DNA from: CAMTWB01 sp037441775
Lineage (GTDB): Bacteria > Desulfobacterota > Syntrophia > Syntrophales > CAMTWB01
Length of the DNA stretch: 47,787 nucleotides
Direction of reading: 5' to 3'
NCBI GenBank assembly: GCA_037441775.1
Contig: JBBIRO010000021.1
Location: forward strand, 1 to 47,787
Positions within the stretch are counted from its first letter, which is position 1, and each line of letters opens with the position of its first letter. The notes under the pieces are model-generated. The model searched no databases and was not told the DNA's origin. It saw only the letters and a program-made list of their open reading frames with translations. Made by a program: the position numbers and the translations under genes. Shown piece after piece: positions 7,987 to 17,855 of this stretch.

Positions 7987-9086
7987 CGGCATCCTTTTTC
8001 TGCAATCATTGCCAGCAGATGATCAACAATAGATGCCGCCGCCTCCGGTTGGCCCAGGGCAGCGGCCTTTTTCCCCATTGCCGCAAGCATCTCCCGGTTA
8101 TTGTAAAACTTTAAAATAGTCTGTGCCAGCTTAGGCCCGCTTAACCGCTGCTGCGAAATTAATTCCGCTGCGCCCCGTCCGGCCAGGGCCTGGGCATTTT
8201 TTGTCTGGTGGTCATGAGTCGCAAAGGGATAGGGGACAAGGATCGCCGCCTTTCCCAGTGAGGTTATCTCGGCGATGGAAGTGGCGCCGGCCCGGCAGAT
8301 TACCAGATCCGCCTCCCTCATGGATTTGGGCATATCCATAATAAAGGGGAGCACCTCGGCATCCAGGCCATAATCCTCATAACTCTTGGTAACATACGCC
8401 AGATCCTTACGACCCGCCTGATGGATGATTCTAAGGTTCAAACTTGCTTTGTTCAAGTGCAAAATGGCGTCAATCATTGCTTCGTTGATAGCGGCCGCCC
8501 CCTGGCTGCCGCCAAAAACCAACAGCGTAAATCTTTTGGCATCTGCCGTTTTTTCGTCTTGATGCCCCCGGTTAAATCCTCTCCTTACCGGATTGCCGGT
8601 CAGAATTGTTTTCGCCGGCGAAAACCAGCGGCTCGTCTCCGGATAGGTAATGAAAACCTTGTCAACAATGAACCCCAACAAGCGGTTGGTGATTCCCGGT
8701 AGGGCATTTTGCTCGGCAATGGCCGTCTTGATTCCGGCCAGCCTGGCGACAAGGATTGTTGGACCCGAGGCGTATCCCCCCACCCCGAACGCCAAATCCG
8801 GTTTGAAGTCCCGGATGATCTTGAGCGACTGAATCATGGCCCGGGGGATCAAAAACAGGTTTTTTATTGTTTTTGATGCTCCGCGACCAATGACTCCCCC
8901 CACGCTAATGGTTCGGAGTCTAAACCCAATCTTATCCAGCAGGGTGCCTTCCAGACCGCGTGACGTGCCAACAAAAAGAACGTCATTTTCCGGATTCCGG
9001 CTTAGCGCCTCCTGCGCTACGGCAATGCCGGGGAAGAGATGCCCTCCCGTTCCGCCACCCGCGATCAAAATTTTAATTTTCATCAT
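7983..9086 (-). CDS. murG: UDP-GlcNAc:lipid I N-acetylglucosaminyltransferase MurG
   Basis: MurG converts lipid I to lipid II at the cytoplasmic face of the inner membrane. The 367-residue protein has the N-terminal glycine-rich loop GGGTGGHLFPGIAVA, the second loop GGSQGAAAINE, and the donor-binding region CRAGATSIAEI. It lies between ftsW and murC, with a 4-base overlap with murC and a 14-bp gap after ftsW. Confidence 0.97.
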   Translation of the reverse strand: MMKIKILIAGGGTGGHLFPGIAVAQEALSRNPENDVLFVGTSRGLEGTLLDKIGFRLRTISVGGVIGRGASKTIKNLFLIPRAMIQSLKIIRDFKPDLAFGVGGYASGPTILVARLAGIKTAIAEQNALPGITNRLLGFIVDKVFITYPETSRWFSPAKTILTGNPVRRGFNRGHQDEKTADAKRFTLLVFGGSQGAAAINEAMIDAILHLNKASLNLRIIHQAGRKDLAYVTKSYEDYGLDAEVLPFIMDMPKSMREADLVICRAGATSIAEITSLGKAAILVPYPFATHDHQTKNAQALAGRGAAELISQQRLSGPKLAQTILKFYNNREMLAAMGKKAAALGQPEAAASIVDHLLAMIAEKGCR

Positions 9087-9100
9087 TCAGCAAGCCTAAA

Positions 9101-10231
9101 TTACCTGCGGCAATGGCTGGAGACATTCAGCAAAATTCCCACCGCCGCCATACTCACAATCAGCGATGTCCCGCCGTAACTCAAAAAAGGAAGGGCCATG
9201 CCCTTCAAGGGAATAATGCCCATGACGCCGAGAATATTTATCGCCACTCCAAAGGCCAGCAGTAGGGTTAAACCCGCCGCCAGCAGGTAGCCAAAAAAAT
9301 CGTCTACCCGATAGGCAATGGCCAAACCGCGATAGATCAGAATCGCATATAAGGCAATCACCATGATGACGCCGATGAGACCACTTTCTTCGGCGATGAT
9401 GGCCAAGATAAAGTCGGTGTGCGCCTCCGGCAGATAGAAGAGCTTCTGCATGCCGCCACCCAAGCCGACACCGGTGGCCCCCCCGGAACCGAAGGAAATA
9501 AAAGACTGGATTATCTGAAAGCCGGATTTCAAAGGGTCCCGCCAGGGGTCCAGGAAGGTCATCAGTCTCTCTACCCGGTATCCCTTTAGCAACAGCAGGC
9601 CGGCCATTACGGGAAGGAAAATAATTCCCATAATAACCACATATTTTATTTTTATACCGGCCAGAAACAGCATCAAAATGGTAATGACAACAACAAGGGT
9701 TGCACTGCCGTAGTCCGGCTGCAGATAGATCATGGCTGCTAAAAGACCGGCCGCCGCCAGCGAAATAAAGAAAGGCGCCCCCAGATTTTCCAATTTTTTC
9801 CAATGTTCTGAAAGATAATGGGCGAGAAAAATCACCAGCCCAACCTTAACCACTTCCACCACCTGAAAAGTCACTCCCCCTAATTTAAGCCAGCGCGTCG
9901 CCCCGCCGGCACGCACCCCAAAGCCGGGAATGAACAAAAGAGCAAGCAAGATACAGGATGTCACCAGGGCCGGGTAAGCCAGAACACTCCAGACGCTATA
10001 ATTGATCTTGCTGGCGAGCGTCATTACGATCATGCCCAATATCAAAAAGTAGAACTGTTTTTTGATGAAAAATTCGCCGTCCTTAAACTTGTCCAGAGCC
10101 AAAAGAGAACTGGAGCTATAGATCATCACCGTGCCGAAGGTAATCAATGCCAGGGTCACACCCAAAAGCAGGATATCGGTTTTCGCCGCTGCGGGCCGCG
10201 ACCGCATTTTTTTAAAGATTTTTGATAACAT
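9101..10231 (-). CDS. ftsW: Septal peptidoglycan polymerase FtsW
   Basis: FtsW is the SEDS-family glycosyltransferase that polymerises lipid II at the septum with its partner FtsI. The protein is highly hydrophobic with about ten membrane segments. It carries characteristic SEDS stretches such as RWLKLGGVTFQVVEVVKVG, LQPDYGSA, EAHTDFILAIIAEESG and LPFLSYGGTSL. The ATG at 10231 (376 residues) is preferred because a GGGGAAGGG site lies about nine bases upstream; an earlier start at 10273 would extend it by 14 codons into murD. The gene overlaps the murD end by 20 bases. Confidence 0.96.
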   Translation of the reverse strand: MLSKIFKKMRSRPAAAKTDILLLGVTLALITFGTVMIYSSSSLLALDKFKDGEFFIKKQFYFLILGMIVMTLASKINYSVWSVLAYPALVTSCILLALLFIPGFGVRAGGATRWLKLGGVTFQVVEVVKVGLVIFLAHYLSEHWKKLENLGAPFFISLAAAGLLAAMIYLQPDYGSATLVVVITILMLFLAGIKIKYVVIMGIIFLPVMAGLLLLKGYRVERLMTFLDPWRDPLKSGFQIIQSFISFGSGGATGVGLGGGMQKLFYLPEAHTDFILAIIAEESGLIGVIMVIALYAILIYRGLAIAYRVDDFFGYLLAAGLTLLLAFGVAINILGVMGIIPLKGMALPFLSYGGTSLIVSMAAVGILLNVSSHCRR

Positions 10232-11564
10232 CTTTGAAAACCCTTCCCCGTTCGGCATAGTTGGAAAATTCATCGAAGCTGGCGCAGCCGGGGGATAAAA
10301 GAATCACATCCCCTGCCGCAGAATGCCGGCAGGCCAGAACAACGGCTTCTCTTAACCCGCGGGCCATGCTGGTTTTTACGCTGCTCTCCAGGGCAGCGGC
10401 AATTTTGGGCCCGGCCTCGCCAAAGGTGATCAGGCGCTTCACACGGCCAGGAATAAATGGCGCCAGCTTACTGAAATCACTATCCTTATCGCGACCTCCC
10501 ATCAGCAAAATGATCGGACGATCAAATGTTTCGAGCGCCCGCTGAACCGCGCCTACATTGGTACCCTTGGAATCGTCGTAAAAAAGGACATTACCCTTCC
10601 GCCCGGCATACTCAATCCGGTGGGCAATTCCGTGAAAGGATCTGACCGCCGCGATAATCCCCTCGCGCGGGCAGCCGCATTCCCGGGCCGCCAAAATTGC
10701 CGCCATCACATTTTCGATGTTATGCTGCCCCGGAATAACGATCATATCGCGGGGGTAATCCTCTCTGACTCCCTCGTTATCTTCGTAGATCAGCCGGTTT
10801 CCCTGCAGAAATATCCCGGTTACCCCTGGGATTTGGGTACTGAAGAACATTTTTCGGCAAACAAGGCGCGACGCCAAAGATTCGGCCCAGTCCTCGCCGG
10901 CATTCATAATGGCGAGGTCTCCCTCTTTTTGATTTTCAAATATTCGTTCCTTGCTCTGGCGATAGGCGGCAAATGACCCATGATAGTCCAGATGATCCCC
11001 GGATATGTTCAAAAGGGCCGCCACCTTTGGCCGGAAAGTCTCAATCCATTGGAGCTGGAAGCTGCTTACCTCGGCTACCACGTAGTCCTCATCTTGAGGA
11101 CCCGCTACATACCCGATTAGCGGGGCGCCGATATTGCCGCCGACAAATACCGACCGGCCGCACTTCTCAAGTATCTCCCCCAACAGAGTAACGGTAGTGG
11201 TCTTGCCATTGGTTCCGGTAATCGCCAAAAGCGGCCTGGTGAGATACTTGAATGCCAATTCCAGCTCGCTCATGATCGGGATTCCCGCTTTTTGCGCTGC
11301 CACGAGAATGTCATCGGCAGGGGGCACTCCGGGAGAGGGGATCACCAAGTCCACACCGGCCAGAGCTCTTTCATTATAGTCGGACAGCGCAATCAATGCC
11401 GCCTTATCCTTGAGAGGTTGCAGGGTTTTGTTGATCTGTTCCCGGGCCATAATATCCGTTGCCGCCACCTTGGCGCCTTGATCCAAAAGAAAGCTTGCGG
11501 CGGCCAGTCCCGTCTTGCCTAAGCCAATGACCAGCGTTTTTTTTCCTGCCAGCATCATCGCCAT
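10212..11564 (-). CDS. murD: UDP-N-acetylmuramoylalanine-D-glutamate ligase MurD
   Basis: MurD adds D-glutamate to UDP-MurNAc-L-Ala using ATP. The protein opens with the Rossmann-like VIGLGKTGLAAASFL, has the P-loop GTNGKTT at about residues 116-122, and the C-terminal LMGGRDKDSDF and LLSPGCASFDEF motifs expected of MurD. I place the start at ATG 11564, just after the mraY stop (450 residues). Further ATG codons at 11558 and 11555 are better spaced from the GGTAGGT site and could be the true start. A longer open frame reaches back into mraY and is not favoured. Confidence 0.95.
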   Translation of the reverse strand: MAMMLAGKKTLVIGLGKTGLAAASFLLDQGAKVAATDIMAREQINKTLQPLKDKAALIALSDYNERALAGVDLVIPSPGVPPADDILVAAQKAGIPIMSELELAFKYLTRPLLAITGTNGKTTTVTLLGEILEKCGRSVFVGGNIGAPLIGYVAGPQDEDYVVAEVSSFQLQWIETFRPKVAALLNISGDHLDYHGSFAAYRQSKERIFENQKEGDLAIMNAGEDWAESLASRLVCRKMFFSTQIPGVTGIFLQGNRLIYEDNEGVREDYPRDMIVIPGQHNIENVMAAILAARECGCPREGIIAAVRSFHGIAHRIEYAGRKGNVLFYDDSKGTNVGAVQRALETFDRPIILLMGGRDKDSDFSKLAPFIPGRVKRLITFGEAGPKIAAALESSVKTSMARGLREAVVLACRHSAAGDVILLSPGCASFDEFSNYAERGRVFKDVIKNL

Positions 11565-11566
11565 AC

Positions 11567-12646
11567 CTACCGTAGCTTCAAGGTGCTGATTGCTACCAGC
11601 GCCAGGAGAATCGAAATGATCCAGAAGCGGACAATTACCTTGGGTTCCGCCCAACCCTTGAGCTCAAAATGATGGTGCAGCGGAGCCATCCGGAAGATCC
11701 TCTTGCCCCCGCTTACCCTGAACCAGCCCACCTGAAATATAACTGACAGCGTTTCCAGAACGAAAACACCGCCTACAATCACCAGTAAAATCTCCTGTTT
11801 CGTCACTATTGCCATGGTCCCCAGGGCGCCACCTAGAGAAAGTGAACCCACGTCGCCCATGAACATCTGAGCGGGATAGGTGTTATACCAGAGGAATCCG
11901 ATGCCGGCGCCGGCAATGGCGCCGCAGAAGATCGCCAGTTCCCCGGTTCCCGGCACATAGGGAATCTGCAGATAATTGGCAATTTTGACGTTACCGGCAA
12001 AATAAGCAAACAATAGATACGTCATGAAGCAGGTAATGGAAGGCCCAATGGCGAGGCCATCGAGTCCGTCGGTCAGATTCACCGCGTTTGCCGTTCCGAC
12101 GATAATAAAGGTGGCGATAAGGATATAAAAAACTCCCGGGTCCGGCAGATACGTCTTAAAAAAGGGGACGGCGATGCTGGTCGTGAATCCGGATTTGAAA
12201 TAAAGGCTTAGGCTGATTACAAGGGCAATCAGCAACTCTGCAATAAATTTGGTGCTGCCGGAGATTCCCCGGCTGCTGTTTTGGGAGAGTTTCTGATAAT
12301 CATCCATAAAGCCGATTATCCCGAAACCAAGGGTAACCGCCAGAACGTACCAGATATAATCCACGGTAAGGTTAGCCCACAGCAGGGTGGAGATCGTAAC
12401 GGCAAAGATAACGAGAATTCCGCCCATGGTGGGTGTCCCTTTTTTCGTGATATGTGAGCTGGGGCCGTTTTCCCGGATGGGTTGTTCCATTTGGAGTAGC
12501 TGCAGTTTCCGGATCAGCCAGGGACCGAGGATGAAACAGATAAGGAGCGCCGTAATGGCGGCATAGATCGTCCGGAAGGTGATATACCGAAAGACATTGA
12601 AGAAGCTATATAACTCGTTTAGTGGGTACAGCAGGTGATAAAACAA
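11567..12646 (-). CDS. mraY: Phospho-MurNAc-pentapeptide translocase MraY
   Basis: MraY transfers phospho-MurNAc-pentapeptide from UDP to undecaprenyl phosphate to make lipid I. The 359-residue protein is polytopic and contains signature loops: TMGGILV, GFMDDYQKL with the catalytic aspartates, NLTDGLDGLA, FMGDVGSLSLGG, and MAPLHHHFELKGW near the end. It lies 27 bp after the murE-murF fusion gene and is followed by murD, the conventional dcw order. Confidence 0.98.
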   Translation of the reverse strand: MFYHLLYPLNELYSFFNVFRYITFRTIYAAITALLICFILGPWLIRKLQLLQMEQPIRENGPSSHITKKGTPTMGGILVIFAVTISTLLWANLTVDYIWYVLAVTLGFGIIGFMDDYQKLSQNSSRGISGSTKFIAELLIALVISLSLYFKSGFTTSIAVPFFKTYLPDPGVFYILIATFIIVGTANAVNLTDGLDGLAIGPSITCFMTYLLFAYFAGNVKIANYLQIPYVPGTGELAIFCGAIAGAGIGFLWYNTYPAQMFMGDVGSLSLGGALGTMAIVTKQEILLVIVGGVFVLETLSVIFQVGWFRVSGGKRIFRMAPLHHHFELKGWAEPKVIVRFWIISILLALVAISTLKLR

Positions 12647-12673
12647 AGCACTCGTTCCTTTTAGTTAATTAGC

Positions 12674-15628
12674 CTAACAGCAAACACCTTTTATCTCTTC
12701 AACGACGGACTCCAGCTTCATCCGTCTGGATCCCTTGACTAGAATCCAATCCCCCGGGTTAAGCCGTCCTCTGAGATATTCGCTGACCTCTGCGGGCTGG
12801 TCAAAGAAGATTATCCGGTCGGCCGGGATACCCTCAAGGCGGGCTCCAGCGGCGTAGGCCTTCCGGAAGTTGCCTGTAAGCAGCAGGGCATCCACGCCGC
12901 ACTCTACGGCGAAGCCGCCAAGTCTTTCGTGATAACTTTCTGCCTCATCCCCCAATTCCAGCATATCCCCTAAAACTGCAATCGACCGGTTGGCGCCTTT
13001 CAATCCGGCCATTGTTTTCAGCGCTTCCCTCAGGGAAGAGGGGTTGGCATTATAGCAATCATCGATTAAGAACGCACCTCCTCCCAGTTGACTGATGCAA
13101 AAACGTCCGGTCGAGGCGGTAAATCCGTTCAACCCGCGGCAAATCATCTCGCGGGAAATGCCGCAGGCCCAGGCGCAGGCGGCGGCGGCCAGGGCGTTTA
13201 GCACCTGATGGGCGCCGGCCGTGGCCAGCCTTACCAGCCCGGACTCGGCGCCGATTTTAAGCAGGAATTCAGTTTCATGGTTTCCGCTGGGCCTAATATC
13301 TCGCGCAGCTACGTCAGCCTCACCAGTAAGGCTGAAGGTAACCCGCCGGCCGGTCCATTCCTGGGCCACAATCCTTACCGCCTCATCATCCAAGTTAATG
13401 ACCGCTATACCCTCGGGCGACATGTTCCTGAACAGATCGCCCTTCTCTTCCCTGATCATCTCCAGGCTCTTGAGGTTCTCCAGGTGGGCCGGGCCTACGT
13501 TGGTGATCAGGCCTACCTGGGGCTCGGCAATGCGGGTAAGGCGGCTGATCTCGCCTCTGGTATTCATGCCCAGCTCCAGAACCGCGAGCTCATGGCAGTT
13601 ACGCAGACGAAATATCGTTAGCGGCAGGCCAATGAGGTTATTAAAATTCCCCTGAGTCTTCAAGGTTGGTCCGGCCAGCTCCAGAATAGCCGCAGTCATA
13701 TCTTTGGTTGTTGTTTTGCCGGCGCTTCCGGTAATGGCCACGACCTTAACCGGCAGGCGCCGTCGCCAGTATCTGGCTAGGTGCCCCAGTGCGACCAGCG
13801 TATCCGCCACCTCGATCACGGTTATTTCTGCTGCTGGATTTACCAGGCCGGGCCGGCAGAGATACCCGGCAGCGCCCCTCGCTATAGCCTGATCGATAAA
13901 ATCATGGCCGTCAAATCGCTCCCCCGTGAGCGGAATGAACAGATTTCTCCTTAGGATTGACCGAGAATCAGTGGAAATTCCGTAAAAAACACCGTCGGCG
14001 CTGCCTTGTAGCAATCGCCCGCCGGTAGCTGTCAGTACCTCCGCTGCGGACAGACAAGGCTCGTCATCCAGATCTGAGTTTTCCCTACTAGAGGCAGAGT
14101 GTTTCTTTTTCCGGCTGGCCCGCAAATCCAGACAAGCCCGGGCCGCCTCCCGGTCGTCAAAATGTAGCCGGTCATCGCCTATTAGTTGGTAGTCCTCGTG
14201 ACCCTTTCCGGCAATAAGAACAATATCGGAAGGTTCTGCTTGATTGATGGCCCACTCGATGGCCCGGCTGCGATCAGAGATGATCAGGTAAGCCTGCCCG
14301 CTTTCATGAGCGGTTTCCGGCGTGATTTTCCTTACCAGCGTACGGTCAATCCCGGCCTCGATATCGGCGATTATCCGGGATGGCTCCTCTGATCTGGGAT
14401 TGTCGGAGGTGATTATGGTCAAATCGCTTAACGATGTCGCCACCGCGCCCATTTTAGGCCTTTTCCCTCGATCCCGGTTGCCGCCGCAGCCAAACAGGGT
14501 TATGATTCTTCGTTTTTTGAATTGATTCAGGTTTGTAAGGACATTGAAAAGGGCATCATCAGTATGGGCGTAATCAACAAATACCGACGGTTCTCCCGGT
14601 AGGCTTACCCTTTCCAGCCGGCCAGGCACGCTTGTCAAAGCCGCTATTCCCTCCTCGATGTAACGCGATTCGATCCCCAAAGACAAAGCGACGGTCACTG
14701 CAGCCAGAATGTTCTCCAGATTATATTTGCCCGTCAGTGCCGATTTGATTTCAAGCACTCCCCCGCTGCTGATAATGGAGGCGGTTATTCCGCTTATGGT
14801 AAGGCTGTATTTCCGGGCATGCACATCAGCGGCGTCCGTAAGCCCGTACGTGGTTTTAGGCAGTCCTATTTCGTTAAGGAGTCTCCGTCCCCAAGGATTA
14901 TCGGTATTGATAACCGATCTGGCGGTGGCCCTCTTGCGTCCTGCCGGCAATACCTCGCTAAAAAGTCTCTTTTTTGCCTGGTAATAATCCTCCATCGTTT
15001 GATGGTAATCGAGGTGATCCCTAGACAGATTGGTAAATGCCGCCAGATCAAAATCACAGGCATCTACTCTTCTTAAGTCCAGCGCATGGGAGGAGACTTC
15101 GGCAATGACGTGTGATACAGCCGCGTCCACCATTTCGCGTAAAATACGTTGAAACTCGTATGACTCGGGGGTGGTGTTGGGAGCGGAAAAATACTTGTCG
15201 GCATAACGGTAATTGATGGTGCCGATAACTCCGGCGCTGAGACCCCCCGATTTAAGGATGGATTCAAGCAAATAGGTTACCGTGGTCTTGCCGTTGGTTC
15301 CGGTAATACCGATGAGCTTAATTGCCAAAGACGGATGGCGAAAAAAATTAGCCGCCAGTATCCCCAGGGAGAGGCGGCTTTCTCCAACCCTGACCGAAAC
15401 TACGCCCGGCGGCGGATCATAGTCATCTTCGTGGATGATGACCCTGGCTCCCCGCGCTATGGCGTCATTTATGTAACGGTGCCCATCTGACTTTAGCCCC
15501 CGGATGGCGACAAAAGCACTGCCCGACAAGCAGTTTTGAGAATTATAGCAAAGCGAGGAAACCGGGGCGCTCAGATCGCCCTTGACCGTCACGAGTTCCA
15601 TGTCGCTGATAAGAGTTGATAATTTCAT
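12674..15628 (-). CDS. murE-murF: Fused MurE-MurF: meso-DAP-adding and D-Ala-D-Ala-adding ligases
   Basis: A single uninterrupted 984-residue frame joins two Mur ligases. The first half (about 1-502) is MurE: P-loop GTNGKTT at 110-116, SRDHLDYH, and the substrate-selecting motif DNPRSEEP at 409-416, whose arginine marks meso-diaminopimelate rather than lysine. A short charged linker (about 503-524) leads to MurF: a TDSRS motif, P-loop GSAGKTT at 634-640, NNLIGLP, and the D-Ala-D-Ala region DDCYNANPSS. Both ATP sites look intact, so one polypeptide probably performs two consecutive steps. The ATG at 15628 is chosen because AGAGAAG lies seven bases upstream; an earlier ATG at 15679 lacks a site. 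Such fusions are known in some bacteria, for example Bordetella. Confidence 0.96.
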   Translation of the reverse strand: MKLSTLISDMELVTVKGDLSAPVSSLCYNSQNCLSGSAFVAIRGLKSDGHRYINDAIARGARVIIHEDDYDPPPGVVSVRVGESRLSLGILAANFFRHPSLAIKLIGITGTNGKTTVTYLLESILKSGGLSAGVIGTINYRYADKYFSAPNTTPESYEFQRILREMVDAAVSHVIAEVSSHALDLRRVDACDFDLAAFTNLSRDHLDYHQTMEDYYQAKKRLFSEVLPAGRKRATARSVINTDNPWGRRLLNEIGLPKTTYGLTDAADVHARKYSLTISGITASIISSGGVLEIKSALTGKYNLENILAAVTVALSLGIESRYIEEGIAALTSVPGRLERVSLPGEPSVFVDYAHTDDALFNVLTNLNQFKKRRIITLFGCGGNRDRGKRPKMGAVATSLSDLTIITSDNPRSEEPSRIIADIEAGIDRTLVRKITPETAHESGQAYLIISDRSRAIEWAINQAEPSDIVLIAGKGHEDYQLIGDDRLHFDDREAARACLDLRASRKKKHSASSRENSDLDDEPCLSAAEVLTATGGRLLQGSADGVFYGISTDSRSILRRNLFIPLTGERFDGHDFIDQAIARGAAGYLCRPGLVNPAAEITVIEVADTLVALGHLARYWRRRLPVKVVAITGSAGKTTTKDMTAAILELAGPTLKTQGNFNNLIGLPLTIFRLRNCHELAVLELGMNTRGEISRLTRIAEPQVGLITNVGPAHLENLKSLEMIREEKGDLFRNMSPEGIAVINLDDEAVRIVAQEWTGRRVTFSLTGEADVAARDIRPSGNHETEFLLKIGAESGLVRLATAGAHQVLNALAAAACAWACGISREMICRGLNGFTASTGRFCISQLGGGAFLIDDCYNANPSSLREALKTMAGLKGANRSIAVLGDMLELGDEAESYHERLGGFAVECGVDALLLTGNFRKAYAAGARLEGIPADRIIFFDQPAEVSEYLRGRLNPGDWILVKGSRRMKLESVVEEIKGVCC

Positions 15629-15801
15629 TTTTTGCTTCTCTAGCTTTTGCTGATCCGATAATAAATTGCCGCCCATCAAAACTGAAGCGCCGCCATTTTT
15701 TGTAAAGCCCTGTTGCCGTGGACAGTGTTCCCGCGTCCCCTTGGCTATGGGTAATAACGTTGATTTTTACGCGTTCATCATGCTTCAGCAGGCAGCGATA
15801 A

Positions 15802-17799
15802 TTATTTGCCCGGACTGAAGGAAACCCGGCAACTCAAACTGTCTCCCAGGATAGACCCTGCCGCAGGCTCCTGGTGAACCGCCCAGCCGCTGCCGACGGT
15901 CGTCACTGCTATCCCCCTCTGGCGGGCAGTTTTGAGCACATCCCTGATAGTCATGCCCCGGAAGTTCGGCATTCGATTGTCATCAACGGTATTTTTCAGC
16001 AGTTCGGATTCGAGGGGGATCTCCTGAGAGGTGACAAGTTTCAATTTGATGGCCGGCCTCAACTCCTCCATTTTATCCGAAGCCGCAGGAGCTTCAATTA
16101 TATCATTTTTCAGGGAAGTCACTATCTGGGAGCCTATGCTACTGAAAACGGGCGCTGAAGCCAGTCCCCCCCACATGTCCTTTCTGGGTTCGTCCAATAT
16201 GACCAGGAGGGCGACTTTGGGATTTTCCGCGGGAAAATACCCGATGAAAGAGGTTTTGACCCGCTCGGAAGAATACTTTCGCAGCCGCTGGTCAAACTTT
16301 TGCGCTGTCCCGGTTTTGCCGGCCACCGATATATTCATGATCCGGGCATTTTTCCCGGTTCCATCGGACGCACCTACTACTTCGGTAAGGATGTTGGTGA
16401 TCCTCTTGGCCACCGCCGGTGAGACCACCTGCCTAAGCGGGGTAGGCACAAACTGGCGGACATTTTTACGCTCATCATCAAAAACCTCTTTGACAATGTA
16501 AGGTTTCATGAGCTCACCATTATTGGCTAAGGCGCTCATTGCGGTCAAAAGCTGGATTGCCGTGACGGAAATCCCCTGGCCAAAGGCGATAGTGGCCGAA
16601 TCAACCCTGGTCCAACTGCGTGACGGCCTAAGTATCCCGGCAGCCTCACCCGGCAGGTCAATCCCGGTCTTCCTCCCAAAGCCAAAGTTTACCATATAAT
16701 CATAAAACTTGTCCTTCCCAAGTTTCTCAGCCAGTTTAACCGAACCGATATTGCTGGAATACTTCATTACTTCAAGGAGGGTAAGGCTGCCGTAACTTTT
16801 TCTTTGGGCTTCCCGGATCACGCGGTCAGCTACAACATACTGTCCTTTTTCGCAGAAGAAGCGGTCAGTTTCTTTTGCGGCTCCATCTTCCATCGCCGCA
16901 GCCGCCAGAAATGGCTTGAAGGTAGAGCCGGGATCAAAACTCTCGGCTATCACCTTGATCTGACTTTTTTCCTTAGCAGCCTTGTCCGGTTGGTTGGGAT
17001 TGAAAGCCGGTTCAGATGCCATCGCCATGATTTCACCAGTGCGCGGATCCATCGCCAGGGCGATTCCGCCTTTGGCGTTCTTATTAGCAACCGCTTCCTT
17101 CAGTTGTGTCTCAACTATATTTTGAATCCTCCTATCAATGGTTAGGGTGATGTTCAGCGGCTCATCGCTGGGAGCGGTAAGCCTTTCCCGGCGGGGGTAG
17201 AGCTTTTTCCCTTTGGCATCGCGGATCCAGGCCAAACCTTCCAGCGAACCATTAAGTTGCGACTCGTACTTATGCTCCAAGCCGGACAGCCCGTTATTGT
17301 CCAGCCCGACAGAGCCCAGCACTTGGCCCGCCAATTCTCCATTCGGATAGTAGCGTTTAGGTTCGTCAATCAGGAAAATCCCGTCCAGTTTCAGGCTTTC
17401 GATTGCCTGAACAGTCGGCTGGTCAATTTTTCGGGCAAGCCAGGTAAAGCTTGTGTCCTGCCTGAGTCGCTTCTGGATATAACCTTTTTCCAGATTGAGA
17501 ATCGGCGCAAGCTTTGCTGCTACCTCCGTGGGATTGCGAACTTTGGATGGGTCGGCAAAAACTGATTTGGCCATGATGCTATACGCCAGCTTCTCGCCGT
17601 TGCGGTCGTAGATGTTTCCCCTTTCCGGGAAGACCACCAGCGCCGCAGTATGCTGTCTTTGCGCTTTGACCTGGAGAGATTTAGCGGACAATATCTGCAG
17701 ATGGAATGAGCGGGCGATAATGGCGATAAAGATTATGCAGAAGAGGCCGCCAAGAATAATCAACCTTTTTCTGAGGCTTTGATTTACCTGAGCTGCCAT
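15802..17799 (-). CDS. ftsI: Septal transpeptidase FtsI (PBP3-type) with one C-terminal PASTA domain
   Basis: FtsI cross-links septal peptidoglycan in the periplasm together with FtsW. The 665-residue protein has a cytoplasmic stub, one membrane helix at about 11-30, the dimerisation domain (PERGNIYDRNG), and the transpeptidase domain with STFK at 292-295 (catalytic S292), SSN at 348-350 and KTGT at 495-498. Residues of about 605-663 form a PASTA domain (PNFRGMTIRDVL), a feature of SpoVD-like enzymes that E. coli FtsI lacks. It follows ftsL by about 55 bp; 173 bp without a visible gene separate it from murE-murF. Confidence 0.96.
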   Translation of the reverse strand: MAAQVNQSLRKRLIILGGLFCIIFIAIIARSFHLQILSAKSLQVKAQRQHTAALVVFPERGNIYDRNGEKLAYSIMAKSVFADPSKVRNPTEVAAKLAPILNLEKGYIQKRLRQDTSFTWLARKIDQPTVQAIESLKLDGIFLIDEPKRYYPNGELAGQVLGSVGLDNNGLSGLEHKYESQLNGSLEGLAWIRDAKGKKLYPRRERLTAPSDEPLNITLTIDRRIQNIVETQLKEAVANKNAKGGIALAMDPRTGEIMAMASEPAFNPNQPDKAAKEKSQIKVIAESFDPGSTFKPFLAAAAMEDGAAKETDRFFCEKGQYVVADRVIREAQRKSYGSLTLLEVMKYSSNIGSVKLAEKLGKDKFYDYMVNFGFGRKTGIDLPGEAAGILRPSRSWTRVDSATIAFGQGISVTAIQLLTAMSALANNGELMKPYIVKEVFDDERKNVRQFVPTPLRQVVSPAVAKRITNILTEVVGASDGTGKNARIMNISVAGKTGTAQKFDQRLRKYSSERVKTSFIGYFPAENPKVALLVILDEPRKDMWGGLASAPVFSSIGSQIVTSLKNDIIEAPAASDKMEELRPAIKLKLVTSQEIPLESELLKNTVDDNRMPNFRGMTIRDVLKTARQRGIAVTTVGSGWAVHQEPAAGSILGDSLSCRVSFSPGK

Positions 17800-17855
17800 T
17801 TACCCAACTCCGATGAATAATAAAACTATGTCCGGCAGCAGGTTAACTGTCCGGC

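Noticed and set aside
9096..9803. A 235-codon open frame on the minus strand overlapping ftsW
   Set aside because: It is a shifted-frame shadow of ftsW, which has clear SEDS motifs in its own frame; the shadow has a low-complexity composition and no family resemblance.
14040..14130. The murE-murF junction as two separate genes
   Set aside because: No stop codon, start codon with a ribosome binding site, or frame change was seen between the two domains; the frame runs through a short charged linker.
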